Shown one piece after another: positions 26,807 through 35,659 of a stretch of DNA of 64,000 bases. Made by a program: the position numbers and the translations under genes. The DNA is from Aminobacter niigataensis (GTDB taxonomy: Bacteria; Pseudomonadota; Alphaproteobacteria; Rhizobiales; Rhizobiaceae). Numbering within the stretch: the first letter of the stretch is position 1; every line of letters starts with the position of its first letter. The notes under the pieces were generated by a model that worked only from the letters and a program-made list of their open reading frames with translations, was not told the DNA's origin and searched no databases. The stretch lies in NCBI RefSeq assembly GCF_014200015.1, contig NZ_JACHOT010000004.1, positions 248,001-312,000 on the forward strand, read 5' to 3'.

Positions 26807-27855
26807 GCCCGCTCGCCCCACGCCTATCGCCGGCATTGGCCCGCATCAGCCGCCGCGCCTGGATCGCAGTTGCCGTCATTGCCGCCGTCGCGGCGGCCCT
26901 GGCGCTCTGCGGCATCGGCTTCGGCTCGACCTGGATCGATCCGCGTCGCATCGTCGAAATCCTGTTCGGAGAGGGCACGCGCGGCGAACGTGTCGTCGTG
27001 CTGCAGCTGCGCGCGCCGCGTGTCGCCATCGCCATACTCGCCGGCGGCGCCATGGCGGTATCAGGCTATCTGCTGCAGAAGGTGACGCGCAACGAGCTGG
27101 CCTCGCCCGGCGTGCTCGGCGTCATCGGCGGTGCCGGCCTCGGCGTCGTCATCTTCCTGGCGCTGCTTTCCGACGAGAGCAATGCGCTTGTCACCTCGAT
27201 CGTCTGGCAGCCGGTGGCGGCGATGGTCGGCGCCAGCGTGGCGATTGCGGCGGTCTTCCTGCTTTCCGGCCAGCAGGCCTCGTCGGCGGTGCGGCTTTTG
27301 CTGTTCGGCATCGCCGTCGGTGCCGTCGCCAAGGCGGCGACACTGATCCTGATGATCGTCGGGCCGATCTACCGCACGACCCAGGCAAGCCGCTGGCTCG
27401 CCGGTGCGGTCAATGAGATCAACTGGGGCGAGGTCCAGGTCGTGGCCATCGGCCTCGCCATCGCCATGGTCGGCGTCTTCGCCGTGGCGCGCCGCCTGCC
27501 GCCCACCGACCTCGACGAGGTCTCGGCGCGTGGCATCGGCCTCAACCTGCCGGTCTTCCGCATCCTGGTCTTCGCGCTTGCCTCGGCGCTGACCGCACTT
27601 GCCGTCGCCTTCGCCGGCGGTGTCGGCTTCATCGGGCTGATGGCGCCGCATCTCGCCCGGCTGATCGTCGGCCGGCCGGTCATCCCGGGCATCGTCGCGA
27701 GCTTCCTTTTGGGCGCGATCATGCTCGTCGGTGCCGACCTCATCGTGCGCGTGCTATTTGCGCCGACCGAAGTGCCCGCCGGCACGGTCACCGCAGTCAT
27801 CGGCACGCCCTATTTCCTCTACCTCGTGCTGCGCAGGGGGAGCACCAATGGATAA
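26803..27855 (+). CDS. ferric-siderophore ABC permease (FecCD family), second subunit
   Basis: A 350-residue inner-membrane partner to the preceding permease. Motifs: LRAPRVAIAILAGGAMAVSGYLLQKVTRNELASPGVLGV and FIGLMAPHLARLIVGRPV. It overlaps its neighbours on both sides (4 bases upstream, 8 bases into the ATPase gene), showing tight translational coupling. The pair makes the heterodimeric channel. Confidence 0.93.
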   Translation: MSPLAPRLSPALARISRRAWIAVAVIAAVAAALALCGIGFGSTWIDPRRIVEILFGEGTRGERVVVLQLRAPRVAIAILAGGAMAVSGYLLQKVTRNELASPGVLGVIGGAGLGVVIFLALLSDESNALVTSIVWQPVAAMVGASVAIAAVFLLSGQQASSAVRLLLFGIAVGAVAKAATLILMIVGPIYRTTQASRWLAGAVNEINWGEVQVVAIGLAIAMVGVFAVARRLPPTDLDEVSARGIGLNLPVFRILVFALASALTALAVAFAGGVGFIGLMAPHLARLIVGRPVIPGIVASFLLGAIMLVGADLIVRVLFAPTEVPAGTVTAVIGTPYFLYLVLRRGSTNG

Positions 27856-28663
27856 AGCGATCACCGTCGCCGCCCTTACCGTCGCCTATGGCGCGGCGAC
27901 GGCTCTTTCAGCCATCGACCTCGAGATTCCCAAGGGCAAGGTTACCGTGCTCGCCGGCCCCAACGGCTGCGGCAAGTCCACGCTCTTGCGCGCCATCCGT
28001 CGGCTGCACCAGCCGAAATCGGGCGAGGTGCGGCTCGGCGACCTGCCGATATCAGGGCTCAAGGAAAAGGAACTGGCCCGTCATATCGGCCTCCTGGCGC
28101 AGAACCCGTCGGCGCCCGACGACATGAGCGTCGAGGAGCTGGTCCGGCTCGGGCGCTACCCTCACCAGTCGATGCTGCAGCCGTGGAGCGCCGCCGATGG
28201 CGAGGCCATCCAGGCGGCGATGTTCGGTACCGGGGTGTCGCACCTCGCCGACCGCCGGCTCGGCTCGCTGTCGGGCGGCCAGTTGCAGCGCGTCTGGATC
28301 GCCATGGTGCTGGCTCAGGAGACCGACATCATCTGCCTCGACGAGCCGGTCAACCATCTCGACATGGCCCACCAGATCGATTGCCTCGACCTGGTCAGGC
28401 GTCTCAACCAGGAGCACGGCCGCACGGTGGTGCTGGTGCTGCACGACCTCAACCTCGCCGCCCGCTACGCCGACCGGCTGGTCTTCCTGAAAGACGGCAG
28501 CGTCGTCGCCGAGGGCGCGCCGGCCGAGCTGATGAGCGAGGAATTGATCGAGGATGTGTTCGGCATCTCCTGCCGCGTCATCACCGACCCGGTGCACGAG
28601 CGTCCGCTGTGCATTCCGATCCGCAATTCGTCGCCACGCTTCCGGGCCGACACGGCGGCCTGA
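27848..28663 (+). CDS. ferric-siderophore ABC transporter ATP-binding protein
   Basis: A 271-residue ATPase. Walker A GPNGCGKST, Q-loop LLAQNPSAP, signature LSGGQLQRV, Walker B IICLDEPVNHLD and the switch His in VLHDLNLA are all intact, as in FepC/FecE. It powers the two FecCD permeases. No TonB receptor or siderophore synthesis gene is nearby. Confidence 0.94.
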   Translation: MDKAITVAALTVAYGAATALSAIDLEIPKGKVTVLAGPNGCGKSTLLRAIRRLHQPKSGEVRLGDLPISGLKEKELARHIGLLAQNPSAPDDMSVEELVRLGRYPHQSMLQPWSAADGEAIQAAMFGTGVSHLADRRLGSLSGGQLQRVWIAMVLAQETDIICLDEPVNHLDMAHQIDCLDLVRRLNQEHGRTVVLVLHDLNLAARYADRLVFLKDGSVVAEGAPAELMSEELIEDVFGISCRVITDPVHERPLCIPIRNSSPRFRADTAA

Positions 28664-28674
28664 TCCGCCCATGT

Positions 28675-28706
28675 AAAAACGGCCGCGGATCGGATGATCC
28701 ACGGCC
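28675..28706 (-). terminator. terminator between convergent genes
   Basis: Stem GGCCGTGGATC / GATCCGCGGCC (ATCC loop) followed on the minus strand by GTTTTTAC. It serves the minus-strand gene ending at 28734. The same stem may slow the siderophore transcript, but the plus side lacks a T-run. Confidence 0.8.
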
Positions 28707-28733
28707 TTAACTTTCAGCGTGAACGAGAAGACA

Positions 28734-29192
28734 TCAGGCGCGTGCGAGCGCCATCACGCCGGTCTCGGTGCCGGTCAGGCGGCGCGAGCGGCCGTCGGCG
28801 CCGACCACCATCTGGATGCGCCGGCGTTCCGACGAGAACAGCTTCGAGGTCGACACGTCCACCGGCGGATTGAAGGCGACGGTGACGCGCCAGAGGTCCG
28901 GCTTGATCGTCTCTTCGAGGCCGATGACGCGGCCCTGCGCAGGGTTGCCGTTGAAAGTGCCGGCGACGTTTTCGCCGACGGCAAAGGGCACGACAGCCTT
29001 GGGCTCGTCGGCCTTCGCCGACACCGGGGTCGCCGCCGGACGCGCAGCAAGCGTGTTCCAGTCGCGGACGCCTTCCTGGCGGGCGACGAGTTCCAGCGCC
29101 TTGGCGTGGCTGACGGCGATGCCTTCGCTGGCCAGCGCATCGCGCAGCCTGCGGGCATTGTTCTTGTAGTCGTTGGTCTGACCTGTGGTCAT
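28734..29192 (-). CDS. glyoxalase-superfamily-related small protein
   Basis: A 152-residue protein. Its N-terminal YKNNARRLRDALASEGIAVSHAKALELVARQEGVRDWNTLAA is the short domain found in proteins annotated as glyoxalase-related (also at the C-terminus of some glyoxalase-fold proteins and in the YjcQ-like helical module). The C-terminal part (VAGTFNGNPAQGRVIGLEETIKPDLWRVTVAF) is beta-rich. No metal-site His/Glu pair of a true glyoxalase is obvious. Start at 29192; the untranslated leader is about 150 nt. Confidence 0.7.
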   Translation of the reverse strand: MTTGQTNDYKNNARRLRDALASEGIAVSHAKALELVARQEGVRDWNTLAARPAATPVSAKADEPKAVVPFAVGENVAGTFNGNPAQGRVIGLEETIKPDLWRVTVAFNPPVDVSTSKLFSSERRRIQMVVGADGRSRRLTGTETGVMALARA

Positions 29193-29351
29193 GGGTTCGC
29201 TCCTTCGCGATGCGCGAACGGCGTGGTTGAAGGTCGGGAGCCCGCATTGCCGCTTCGGCCGTCGCATCGACAGGGAAACGAACTTTTCGAGGGAAGCTTC
29301 ACCAGGCCTTGCGGCTGCGGGCGGCAGGGGCTTCCCGCCCTTGACCGCCCT

Positions 29352-29380
29352 CAGATAGGGAGTAGACGGCGCGACGTCAA
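29352..29380 (-). promoter_or_regulatory. sigma-70-like promoter of the glyoxalase-related gene
   Basis: TTGACG (29380-29375), 17-base spacer, TATCTG (29357-29352), predicted start near 29345, leaving a 153-base leader. Confidence 0.55.
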
Positions 29381-29401
29381 CGGTCGCGCCGGCGCCGACG
29401 C

Positions 29402-30235
29402 TCAGGCTGCCTTGTCCCAGGTTGGAGCAAGGCCTGCCGGGCTGACGATACGTCCGCCGGAAGCGGAGCGCGCGTGGATCGCCGCCATCTCCTCGGCCGA
29501 AAGCTCGAAGTCGAAGATGGCGAAGTTTTCCGGCAGCCGCTTCAGTGTCGAGGTCTTCGACAGCGCGACCACGCCATCCTGCTGCACCAGCCAGCGCAGC
29601 ACCACCTGCGCCGCCGTCTTGCCGTAGCGCGAACCGATGTCCTTCAACACAGGGTCGGACAGCACCTTGCCGTCGGCCATGGCGTAGTAGGCCGTCACCG
29701 ACATGCCGAGCCGGCGCGCCGTCTCCAGCACCTTGGTCTGGTCGAGATAGGGGTGGTACTCGACCTGATTGGTGACGATGGGTGCAGCGCTCAGCTGGAC
29801 AGCCTCGGCCATCAGCGCGGTGTTATAGTTGCTGACGCCGATGTGCCGCACCTTGCCGGCCTGCCGGACCTCGTTCAGTGCGCCGATCTGCTCGGCCAGC
29901 GGTACCGCGTCGTTCGGCCAGTGCAGGAGCAGAAGGTCGACATGGTCGGTTCGAAGCTTCTTCAGACTGTCTTCGACCGACGTCACGAAATCGGCGTGAC
30001 GAAACTTGTCGACCCAGACCTTGGTGGTCAGGAAGATATCGGCGCGGGCGGCGCCAGATTTCTGGATGGCCTCACCGACCTCAGCCTCGTTGCCGTAGAT
30101 CTGGGCGGTGTCGATGTGGCGGAAGCCGAGCTTGATGGCCTCGGGCACCACTTCGAGCACTTCCTTGCCAGGCATGCGGAAGGTGCCGAAGCCGAGGGCG
30201 GGGATCGTCGCGCCATTGGCGTTCACGAAGTTCAT
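29402..30235 (-). CDS. aldo/keto reductase
   Basis: A 277-residue NADPH-dependent oxidoreductase with a TIM-barrel fold. The catalytic tetrad is visible: D42 and Y47 in HIDTAQIYGNE, K72 in TTKVW, and H105 in LLLLHWPND. It resembles the 2,5-diketo-D-gluconate reductase/YeaE-type bacterial group, which reduces a wide range of aldehydes. Substrate unknown. It lies downstream of an MFS exporter on the same strand, a frequent pairing, but the 88-base gap leaves cotranscription open. Confidence 0.92.
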   Translation of the reverse strand: MNFVNANGATIPALGFGTFRMPGKEVLEVVPEAIKLGFRHIDTAQIYGNEAEVGEAIQKSGAARADIFLTTKVWVDKFRHADFVTSVEDSLKKLRTDHVDLLLLHWPNDAVPLAEQIGALNEVRQAGKVRHIGVSNYNTALMAEAVQLSAAPIVTNQVEYHPYLDQTKVLETARRLGMSVTAYYAMADGKVLSDPVLKDIGSRYGKTAAQVVLRWLVQQDGVVALSKTSTLKRLPENFAIFDFELSAEEMAAIHARSASGGRIVSPAGLAPTWDKAA

Positions 30236-30323
30236 GGAATTCTCCTTGTGGGGGCTTGTTGGGGAGGCTTGGGCGGATGGGCTCCGCCTTTAGTTAGGTC
30301 TCGGGTGCAGCCGATCAATCATC

Positions 30324-31505
30324 CTAAGCCGGCTGGCATACCGGTTCGTCGCGACGGTCGAGTGCGCCGCTCCACACGGTCAGGACAAATGCGCCGGCCA
30401 CCAGCAGGGCACCGACCCAGGGCGTGGCGCCGAGGCCGAGCGGCGAGGCGACCACCAGGCCGCCGATCCAGGCGCCTAGCGCGATGCCGAGGTTGAAGGC
30501 GGCGATGTTGAGCGCCGAGGCGACGTCGACCGCACCGGGGCGATGCTCCTTGGCCAGCTGCACGACATAGAGCTGCAGCCCGGGCACATTGGCGAAGGAC
30601 AGGAAGCCGAGGCCGGCCAGCGTCACCATTGTCCAGGCAGGCGAGACGGCGGTGAAGGAAAACACCAGCAGTACCGCAGCTTGAAGCGCAAACAGCACGG
30701 TCAGCGCCTTGACCGGGTTGCGGTCGGCGATGCGGCCGCCGGCGATGTTGCCGGCTGCGATCGCCAGCCCGTAGAGCACCAGCAGCAGGCTGACGCTCGA
30801 GGCCGAGAAGCCGGTGACGGTCTCGAGGATCGAGGCGAGGTAGGTGAAGGCGACGAAGGTGCCGCCATAGCCGAGCGCGGTCATGGCAAAGACCAGCAGC
30901 AGCCGGCCGGAGCCGAGCACCCTGGCCTGGTCGAGCAGGCTCGACGGGGCGGCCTTCTTCAGCGTCGACGGCAGCAGCGCGGCGATGCCGGCGAAGGCGA
31001 TGACGCCGAGCGCCGAGACGCCCCAGAAGGTGGCGCGCCAGCCGAAGGTCTGGCCGATGAAGGTGCCGAGCGGCACGCCGGTGACGATTGCCACCGTCAG
31101 GCCCATGAACATCATGGCAATCGCAGAGGCGCGGCGGTTTTCCGGTACCAGGTCGGCGGCGATCGTCGCGCCGACCGAGAAGAACACGCCATGGGCGAAG
31201 GCCGACAGCACGCGCGCCACCAGCAGCATTTCGTAGCTCGGGCTCAGCGCCGCTGCCGTGTTGCCGATGACGAACAGTGCCATCAGGCCGAGCAGCAGCG
31301 GCTTGCGCTCGATCCTGCCGGTCAGTGCTGTCAGCACCGGCGCGCCGAAGGTCACGCCGAGGGCGTAGACGCTGACGATCAGGCCGGCCAGCGGCAAGGT
31401 GATCTGGAGGTCATGCGCCACCGTCGGCAACAGCCCGACGATGACGAATTCGGTGGTTCCGATCGCGTAGGCCGCGATGGTCAGTGCGAATATGGCCAGA
31501 GGCAT
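30324..31505 (-). CDS. MFS transporter, AraJ/YdhP-like drug or sugar efflux family
   Basis: A 393-residue protein with twelve predicted helices. The N-terminus IFALTIAAYAIGTTEFVIVGLLPTVAHDL is characteristic of the DHA1 AraJ/YdhP group (the GTTEFVI motif). The MFS loop between helices 2 and 3 reads TALTGRIERKPLL. The start at 31505 is chosen at this motif; the frame remains open far upstream. It is divergent from the LysR regulator at 31659, which probably controls it. Confidence 0.9.
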   Translation of the reverse strand: MPLAIFALTIAAYAIGTTEFVIVGLLPTVAHDLQITLPLAGLIVSVYALGVTFGAPVLTALTGRIERKPLLLGLMALFVIGNTAAALSPSYEMLLVARVLSAFAHGVFFSVGATIAADLVPENRRASAIAMMFMGLTVAIVTGVPLGTFIGQTFGWRATFWGVSALGVIAFAGIAALLPSTLKKAAPSSLLDQARVLGSGRLLLVFAMTALGYGGTFVAFTYLASILETVTGFSASSVSLLLVLYGLAIAAGNIAGGRIADRNPVKALTVLFALQAAVLLVFSFTAVSPAWTMVTLAGLGFLSFANVPGLQLYVVQLAKEHRPGAVDVASALNIAAFNLGIALGAWIGGLVVASPLGLGATPWVGALLVAGAFVLTVWSGALDRRDEPVCQPA

Positions 31506-31628
31506 GGCAAAACCATTCCCGCCCGCTGAGCGCGGGCGCAGTTGAGGCGAGTTCCGCTCGCCGGTTGATCCTTGCCGGCAATATGGGGCAAAGCCACTTG
31601 CGCAATAATCCGCTATGATGGACGAATG

Positions 31629-31649
31629 CTTGTGAAACAAATTCACAAG
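31629..31649. promoter_or_regulatory. perfect palindrome, candidate LysR operator
   Basis: CTTGTGAA-N5-TTCACAAG, a perfect 8-bp inverted repeat with T-N11-A geometry. It ends nine bases before the regulator's start codon, in the divergent region with the MFS gene. A TATGAT -10-like hexamer lies at 31614-31619. Confidence 0.65.
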
Positions 31650-31658
31650 AGGCGAGCC

Positions 31659-32561
31659 ATGGACAACCGCGCCGGCGAGATGGACGTGTTCGTGCGGGCC
31701 GCGGGCCTCGGCAGCTTTTCTGCCGCTGGGCGCCAACTCGGCCTGTCGCCCTCGGCGGTCAGCAAGCTCATCACCCGCATCGAGGACAGGCTGGGGACGA
31801 GGCTGCTGGTGCGCTCAACGCGTGCGCTGCAATTGACGCCCGAGGGCGAGGTCTATCTCGAACGCGCGCAGCGCATCCTGGGCGATATCGAGGAGGCGGA
31901 GCGAGTGGTGACGTCGGGCGGCTCGGCCGTGCCGCGCGGCCCGCTCAGGGTCAGCGCCTCCGTCGCCTTCGGCGCCAGCCACGTCGTGCCGCACATGGCC
32001 GAATTTCTGGCGCTCTATCCCGAGATCGAGCTCGACCTGTCGCTGACCGACAGTGTTATCGACCTCTACCAGGAGCGCGCCGACGTCGCGATCCGCTCGG
32101 GCAAGCTGCGCGATTCCTCGCTCATGGCGCGCAAGATTCTCGAAATCCGCCGTGTCGTCGTCGCCTCGCCCGCCTATCTCGAACGCCACGGCGTGCCACA
32201 GGTGCCGGCCGACCTCGTCGGCCACAACTGCCTGCGCTTCAACTTCCTCTCCAGCCGCGACGAATGGATTTTCCGCGACCCCGAGACGGGCGAAAATTTC
32301 GCCCAGCGCATCAATGGCAACCTGCTCGCCAACAACGGTCCGAGCCTGCGGCGGCTCTGCCTCGACGGCGTCGGGTTGATCCGCACCGGGCGTTTCCAGG
32401 TCGAGGCCGACATCGATGCCGGTATGCTGGTGCCGGTGCTCGAAGCCTACAATCCCGAGGACATCGAGATGATCCACGCGGTCTTTGCCGGCCACGGCCA
32501 TCTCGCCGCACGCGTCCGGGCCTTCATCGATTTCCTGGCCGAAAAGGCGCGCGGCGGATGA
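31659..32561 (+). CDS. LysR family transcriptional regulator
   Basis: A 300-residue regulator. The N-terminal winged HTH is MDVFVRAAGLGSFSAAGRQLGLSPSAVSKLITRIEDRLGTRLLVRSTRALQLT; the rest is the periplasmic-binding-like effector domain (LRVSASVAFGASHVVPHMAEFLALYPEIELDLSLTD). It resembles the large DmlR/AaeR-like subgroup. The start at 31659 places the HTH at the N-terminus. Autorepression via the palindrome just upstream and control of the divergent MFS gene are inferred. Confidence 0.92.
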   Translation: MDNRAGEMDVFVRAAGLGSFSAAGRQLGLSPSAVSKLITRIEDRLGTRLLVRSTRALQLTPEGEVYLERAQRILGDIEEAERVVTSGGSAVPRGPLRVSASVAFGASHVVPHMAEFLALYPEIELDLSLTDSVIDLYQERADVAIRSGKLRDSSLMARKILEIRRVVVASPAYLERHGVPQVPADLVGHNCLRFNFLSSRDEWIFRDPETGENFAQRINGNLLANNGPSLRRLCLDGVGLIRTGRFQVEADIDAGMLVPVLEAYNPEDIEMIHAVFAGHGHLAARVRAFIDFLAEKARGG

Positions 32562-32630
32562 CGCCATTGTTTCGGCCGATATGCGTACTACCTTCAACCT
32601 GTGTGGATTCTCGCACCGGAAGACCTGTCG

Positions 32631-32948
32631 ATGCCGAGTAAAGCGAGTTCGAAACTGGCAACCCTGGTGGCGGCGGGCATATTGCTTGCCGGTGCTGTGC
32701 CGGCGCTTGCCATCGACCTGCCGGGGCAGCCGGACCGCAACCAGCTGGCGCGCGAGGGCCGCTTCAACGAGCTGCAGATCCTGCAGAGCCGCCAGAACCG
32801 CATCGAATTCCAGCGCGAGCAGCAACGCTTCCGCGAACAGGACCGCCAGATCGTGGTGCCGCAGATCCAGCGACCCGAGGTGCCGATGGTCAGGCAGAGC
32901 TGCCAGATCCGGCTGTTCGGCAATATCTATCGTCGCGTCTGCCGCTGA
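32631..32948 (+). CDS. small exported hypothetical protein
   Basis: A 105-residue protein with a signal peptide (1-27, ALA-ID). The mature part is rich in Gln, Arg and Glu (about 30-80: RQNRIEFQREQQRFREQDRQ), likely helical or coiled. It ends with QSCQIRLFGNIYRRVCR, holding two Cys that may form a disulfide. No family recognised. Located 69 bases after the LysR gene on the same strand. Confidence 0.65.
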   Translation: MPSKASSKLATLVAAGILLAGAVPALAIDLPGQPDRNQLAREGRFNELQILQSRQNRIEFQREQQRFREQDRQIVVPQIQRPEVPMVRQSCQIRLFGNIYRRVCR

Positions 32949-32960
32949 ACGTTCATCCGC

Positions 32961-32987
32961 CCTCATCCTGAGCCTGTCGAAGGATGG
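32961..32987. repeat. dispersed palindromic repeat, copy A
   Basis: CATCCT...AGGATG hairpin around GAGCCTGTCGA, between two convergent genes. The same 26-27 bp sequence occurs at 40034-40060 and, inverted, at 43833-43858. Confidence 0.85.
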
Positions 32988-33017
32988 CCTGTCAAAGAAC
33001 GTGCGCCCGCGCCCGCC

Positions 33018-33506
33018 CTACTTCGCTGCGACCTGTTCCGCCAGGACGTCGTCCAGCCGGTCGTAGCCCGCCTCGACACCCTTGGCCATGCCGATGGCGA
33101 TCGCGCCGTCGCGCGCCTCGCGCGAGCTGTAGAGCACGGTGTTGACCGAGATCGTCCGGCCATCCCTCTCCGTCAGCACCAGCGTCGAGCGCGCCTCGCC
33201 GTCGGTCCAGTCCATGTCGAACACCTCGACGCTGACGATCCTTTCCGGCCGGAAGATTTCGCGATAGGTGCCGGTCATGCCCATGTCGCGACCGTCCTCG
33301 TGGCGCCAGACGAAGCGGTACTTGCCGCCGACCTTCAAGTCGATGTCGCAGACGGCAAACGACCAGCCGTCCGGCCCCGTCATCCAGCGTTTCAGCAGCG
33401 CGGGAACGGTCCAGCAGTCGAACACCAGGTCGCGCGGCGCGTCGAAGACGCGGGTCATGGCGATCTCGCGGTCGCTCGGCGTCGTCACTTCCAGCCTGTG
33501 CTTCAT
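33018..33506 (-). CDS. SRPBCC (AHSA1-like) family protein
   Basis: A 162-residue START/Bet v1-fold protein. The AHSA1-type core is visible: TRVFDAPRDLVFDCWTVPALLKRWMTGPDGW, GGKYRFVWRHEDG and GTYREIFRPERIVSVE. Such proteins bind small hydrophobic ligands; bacterial ones paired with an ArsR regulator are of unknown substrate. It follows the ArsR gene by 25 bases, so the pair is an operon. Confidence 0.9.
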   Translation of the reverse strand: MKHRLEVTTPSDREIAMTRVFDAPRDLVFDCWTVPALLKRWMTGPDGWSFAVCDIDLKVGGKYRFVWRHEDGRDMGMTGTYREIFRPERIVSVEVFDMDWTDGEARSTLVLTERDGRTISVNTVLYSSREARDGAIAIGMAKGVEAGYDRLDDVLAEQVAAK

Positions 33507-33531
33507 CGTCGTTCCTCCTGGCCTTGCTGCG

Positions 33532-33873
33532 TCAGGCCTTGCCCTGGTTGGCCTGCAATTCGGCCAGCAGGGTGTCGAGCAGCTTGAAGTTGCCTTCCCA
33601 GACCTTGCGGTAGTCCTCGAGCCAGCCGGTCACTTGAGCCAGCGCCTCGCCCTCGATGCGGCACGGGCGCCGCTGGGCATCGCGGCCGCGCGAGATCAAC
33701 CCGGCCCGCTCCAGCATCTTCAGGTGTTTGGAAATCGCCGGCTGGCTCATCGCAAATGGCTCGGCCAGTTCCATGACGGAGGCTTCTCCCTGCATCAGCC
33801 GTGCAAGGATCGCCCGCCGCGTTGGATCGGCGAGAGCCGTGAATGTGGCGTCGAGGCGTTCGGACGGCGTCAT
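33532..33873 (-). CDS. ArsR family winged-helix regulator
   Basis: A 113-residue regulator. The HTH is TFTALADPTRRAILARLMQGEASVMELAEPFAMSQPAISKHLKMLERAGLISRGRDAQRRP. The metal-binding Cys pair ELCVC of true ArsR is absent, so it likely senses something other than a metal, as in other ArsR-SRPBCC pairs. The start at 33873 is set by the family; upstream is an ATAAC/GTTAT operator. Confidence 0.93.
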   Translation of the reverse strand: MTPSERLDATFTALADPTRRAILARLMQGEASVMELAEPFAMSQPAISKHLKMLERAGLISRGRDAQRRPCRIEGEALAQVTGWLEDYRKVWEGNFKLLDTLLAELQANQGKA

Positions 33874-33889
33874 TTCACAACCTTTGTCT

Positions 33890-33905
33890 ATAACAATGTG
33901 GTTAT
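33890..33905 (-). promoter_or_regulatory. ArsR operator candidate
   Basis: ATAAC-N6-GTTAT inverted repeat, 17 bases upstream of the ArsR gene start, a usual binding geometry for this subfamily. Confidence 0.6.
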
Positions 33906-33994
33906 GAAGGATAGAGCCGTCTGTCAAGCCTGCGCCGCGAATGACTCATGGGCAGAAGCAGCGTGCCGGCTGAAACCGGCACGCCTCCGGGGGG

Positions 33995-35434
33995 TCAGGC
34001 CGCCTTGCGTGCGGCCTTGGCCCGCACATTCTGGTTCATGCGGAAGAAATTGTCGGGGTCGTACTTCTGCTTCACCTCCAGCAGCCGGGCATAGTTGCTG
34101 CCATAGGCCGCTTCGACCCGGTCGGCCTCATCCGCCGGCATGAAGTTGATATAGGCGGTGCCCACCGCCTGCGGCCTCGCCGCTTCGTAGATGTCGCGGG
34201 CCCAGTCGATGCAGGCATTGTCCATGTTCGCCTCGCGCCAGCGTGCATGCACGTTCATGACGAAATGCGAGTTGCGCTGCGGGAAGGCGGTGGCATCCGT
34301 CGCCACCCGCCCGGCGGCGCCGCCGACATGGCCGATGAAGATCTCGCATTCCGGCCCGGGCAGGTTCCTGATCGCGCCGTCGAGAATGTCGATGGTCTCG
34401 TCGGCCAGTTCGATGAAGTCGTGGCTCTTCCAGTAGTTGCGCGCGCCGGGCTGGAGCAGGGGGTCGAAGGCCGCCTGCCAGCCGGTGAACGGGTTCGGGC
34501 CGACCACGTCGACGATCGGCTTGCCGATGCCGCGCAGGGCAGCCGTTGCCTTCTCGCCGGCTTCGAGATCGCCGCTATAGCACATGGCCAGCACCAGCAC
34601 CTCCTTGCCATGCCAGTCCGCTGGCAGGAACGGCAGCGGCGGTGCCTGCCTCGCCACGGCCCAGCAGGTCAGTTCGTCGGGCGCGTCCTCAAGCGCTGCG
34701 CGATATTCCGCGAGCACATGCCTGGCGTCGTCGAAGGGATGCACGACCAGCCCCGCCAACACCTGCGGCCCGAGCTTGTGCAGCTTGAACTCGAACGCCG
34801 TCACGACGCCGAAATTACCGCCGCCGCCGCGCAGTGCCCAGAACAGGTCCGGATGCTCGGCCGTGCTCGCCCGCACCAGTTCGCCGTCGGCGGTCACCAC
34901 GTCGGCCGAAAGCAGGTTGTCGATGGTCAGGCCGAGCTTGCGGGTCGTCCAGCCGAAACCGCCGCCGAGCGTCAGCCCTGCGATGCCGGTGGTCGAGTTG
35001 ATGCCGGTGGGTACCGCGAGGCCGAACGCCTGGGTTTCCTTGTCGAGGTCGGCGAGCGTGCAGCCGGGCTCTACCCAGACGCGCCGTGCGACACGGTCGA
35101 CGCGCACCGATTTCATCTTGCTGAGATCGATCATCAGCCCGCCGTCGCAGACCGCACTGCCGGCGATGTTGTGGCCGCCGCCGCGCACGGCGACGAGCAG
35201 CTTGTTGTCGCGTGCGAAGTTGATCGTGGCGATGACGTCGGCAGCACCGGCGCAGCGCACGATGAGGCCGGGCCGGCGGTCGATCATGGCATTCCAGATG
35301 GTACGGGCCTCGTCATAGCCAGCATCGCCGGCATTGAGGACTTCCCCGCGCAGGCTGGCAGCAAAGGCGTCAAGCGTCGTGGCACTGACCATCGCCATGC
35401 CGCCATCCAGCGTCGTGAGGCTCAAGTCGTTCAT
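33995..35434 (-). CDS. FAD-binding BBE-type oxidoreductase
   Basis: A 479-residue flavoprotein of the berberine-bridge-enzyme class. The FAD-binding domain shows RGGGHNIAG (the flavin-linking His) and TTGIAGLTLGGGFGW. The BBE C-terminal motif is present: QKYDPDNFFRMNQNV. Signal peptide absent. Bacterial relatives oxidise sugars or alcohols. The start at 35434 follows GGGAGGAATGCACC. The second flavin-link Cys is not evident, so linkage is probably via His only. Confidence 0.88.
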   Translation of the reverse strand: MNDLSLTTLDGGMAMVSATTLDAFAASLRGEVLNAGDAGYDEARTIWNAMIDRRPGLIVRCAGAADVIATINFARDNKLLVAVRGGGHNIAGSAVCDGGLMIDLSKMKSVRVDRVARRVWVEPGCTLADLDKETQAFGLAVPTGINSTTGIAGLTLGGGFGWTTRKLGLTIDNLLSADVVTADGELVRASTAEHPDLFWALRGGGGNFGVVTAFEFKLHKLGPQVLAGLVVHPFDDARHVLAEYRAALEDAPDELTCWAVARQAPPLPFLPADWHGKEVLVLAMCYSGDLEAGEKATAALRGIGKPIVDVVGPNPFTGWQAAFDPLLQPGARNYWKSHDFIELADETIDILDGAIRNLPGPECEIFIGHVGGAAGRVATDATAFPQRNSHFVMNVHARWREANMDNACIDWARDIYEAARPQAVGTAYINFMPADEADRVEAAYGSNYARLLEVKQKYDPDNFFRMNQNVRAKAARKAA

Positions 35435-35659
35435 GGTGCATTCCTCCCATGGAGTGACACCTCCTCTTCCGTCGCGGCCGTGGATTGTGCGCCTCCGGGA
35501 ACGGTTCAACAAGCGACGTCCGTTAAAAGTGACGGATGCGACACGTCGCCGGGCGGATGTCGTCGCCTCGCCTTGCCGTTTCCGCCTCGCTCGCCGTAAA
35601 GTCGAGAATCACAGACTGGCTGCTTCGGCTCGCGGCGCACATTCGGAGGCCATGCAACG

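Noticed and set aside
35495-35522. GGAAC...CGTT resembling an EcfG promoter between the flavoprotein and porin genes
   Set aside because: Spacing is two bases longer than the 16-17 allowed, and no good partner gene start follows at the right distance.
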